A stretch of 22,723 nt of DNA from Candidatus Methanomarinus sp. HR1 (GTDB lineage Archaea; Halobacteriota; Methanosarcinia; Methanosarcinales; Methanocomedenaceae): assembly GCA_002926195.1 (NCBI GenBank), contig MZXQ01000052.1, forward strand, positions 1 to 22,723, written 5' to 3'. The position numbers and the translations under genes were made by a program. Shown here piece by piece: positions 22,701-22,723 of the stretch; the stretch's first letter is position 1; the number at the start of each line of letters is the position of its first letter. Under the pieces are notes generated by a model. It did not search any database. It was not told where the DNA came from and saw only the letters and a program-made list of their open reading frames with translations.

Positions 22701-22723
22701 TATCTCCACCCTATCTTTTTTTA

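Overview
The window reads as a piece of archaeal chromosome, roughly 40% GC, most likely from the Methanosarcinales or a related methane-metabolising group (methanogen or ANME-2 type). The evidence is archaeal-type topoisomerase IA, Tsr3, a cobyrinate/Ni-sirohydrochlorin amidase, a methanogen-style CobN/ChlID chelatase, a Cam-type gamma carbonic anhydrase closely resembling the Methanosarcina enzyme, a PGF-CTERM anchor, and TATA-like promoters. The lineage is inferred from gene content and recalled family sequences, not from a search.

Layout. 1-1451: 3' part of a topoisomerase IA gene, entering from the left. 1504-1561: long palindromic repeat. 1611-2151: AbrB-type antitoxin and RelE/ParE-type toxin with a palindromic operator. 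2478-2663: small unrecognised protein. 2869-4206 (-): CbiA/CfbB. 4476-5177: RecA/KaiC-like protein with a destroyed Walker A, converging on tsr3 (5158-5700, -). 5868-8083: hisD overlapping a signal-less NMT1/THI5-type binding protein. 8169-8771 (-): DEDDh exonuclease. 8948-11567: two cytosolic signalling proteins, PocR-PAS-PAS and REC-PAS-PAS, with no kinase or DNA-binding output. 11621-19007 (-): one apparent operon of ABC ATPase, ABC-2 permease, ChlI/ChlD fusion and CobN-like large chelatase subunit. 19151-20131 (-): Gate-domain membrane protein. 20186-20443: C-terminal fragment of TatC. 20532-22700 (-): a 722-residue protein made of three complete gamma carbonic anhydrase domains in tandem, with a Tat signal and a PGF-CTERM anchor.

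The most striking object is the triple carbonic anhydrase. Cam-type enzymes are normally homotrimers whose active sites lie between subunits. Here three full copies, all with the metal-binding histidines, sit in one chain at an exact 627-base period. The DNA shows how the third copy arose: the N-terminal half of the middle repeat matches repeat 3 and its C-terminal half matches repeat 1, with the switch inside 14 bases. That is the signature of unequal crossing-over in a two-copy ancestor. The protein should lie outside the cell, exported folded by Tat and anchored at its C terminus. A truncated tatC lies beside it, tail to tail.

The second theme is tetrapyrrole metal chemistry: the CobN/ChlID operon carries two Cys clusters in CobN, and a cbiA/cfbB gene lies nearby but is transcribed separately. 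The metal and tetrapyrrole handled cannot be decided from sequence alone.
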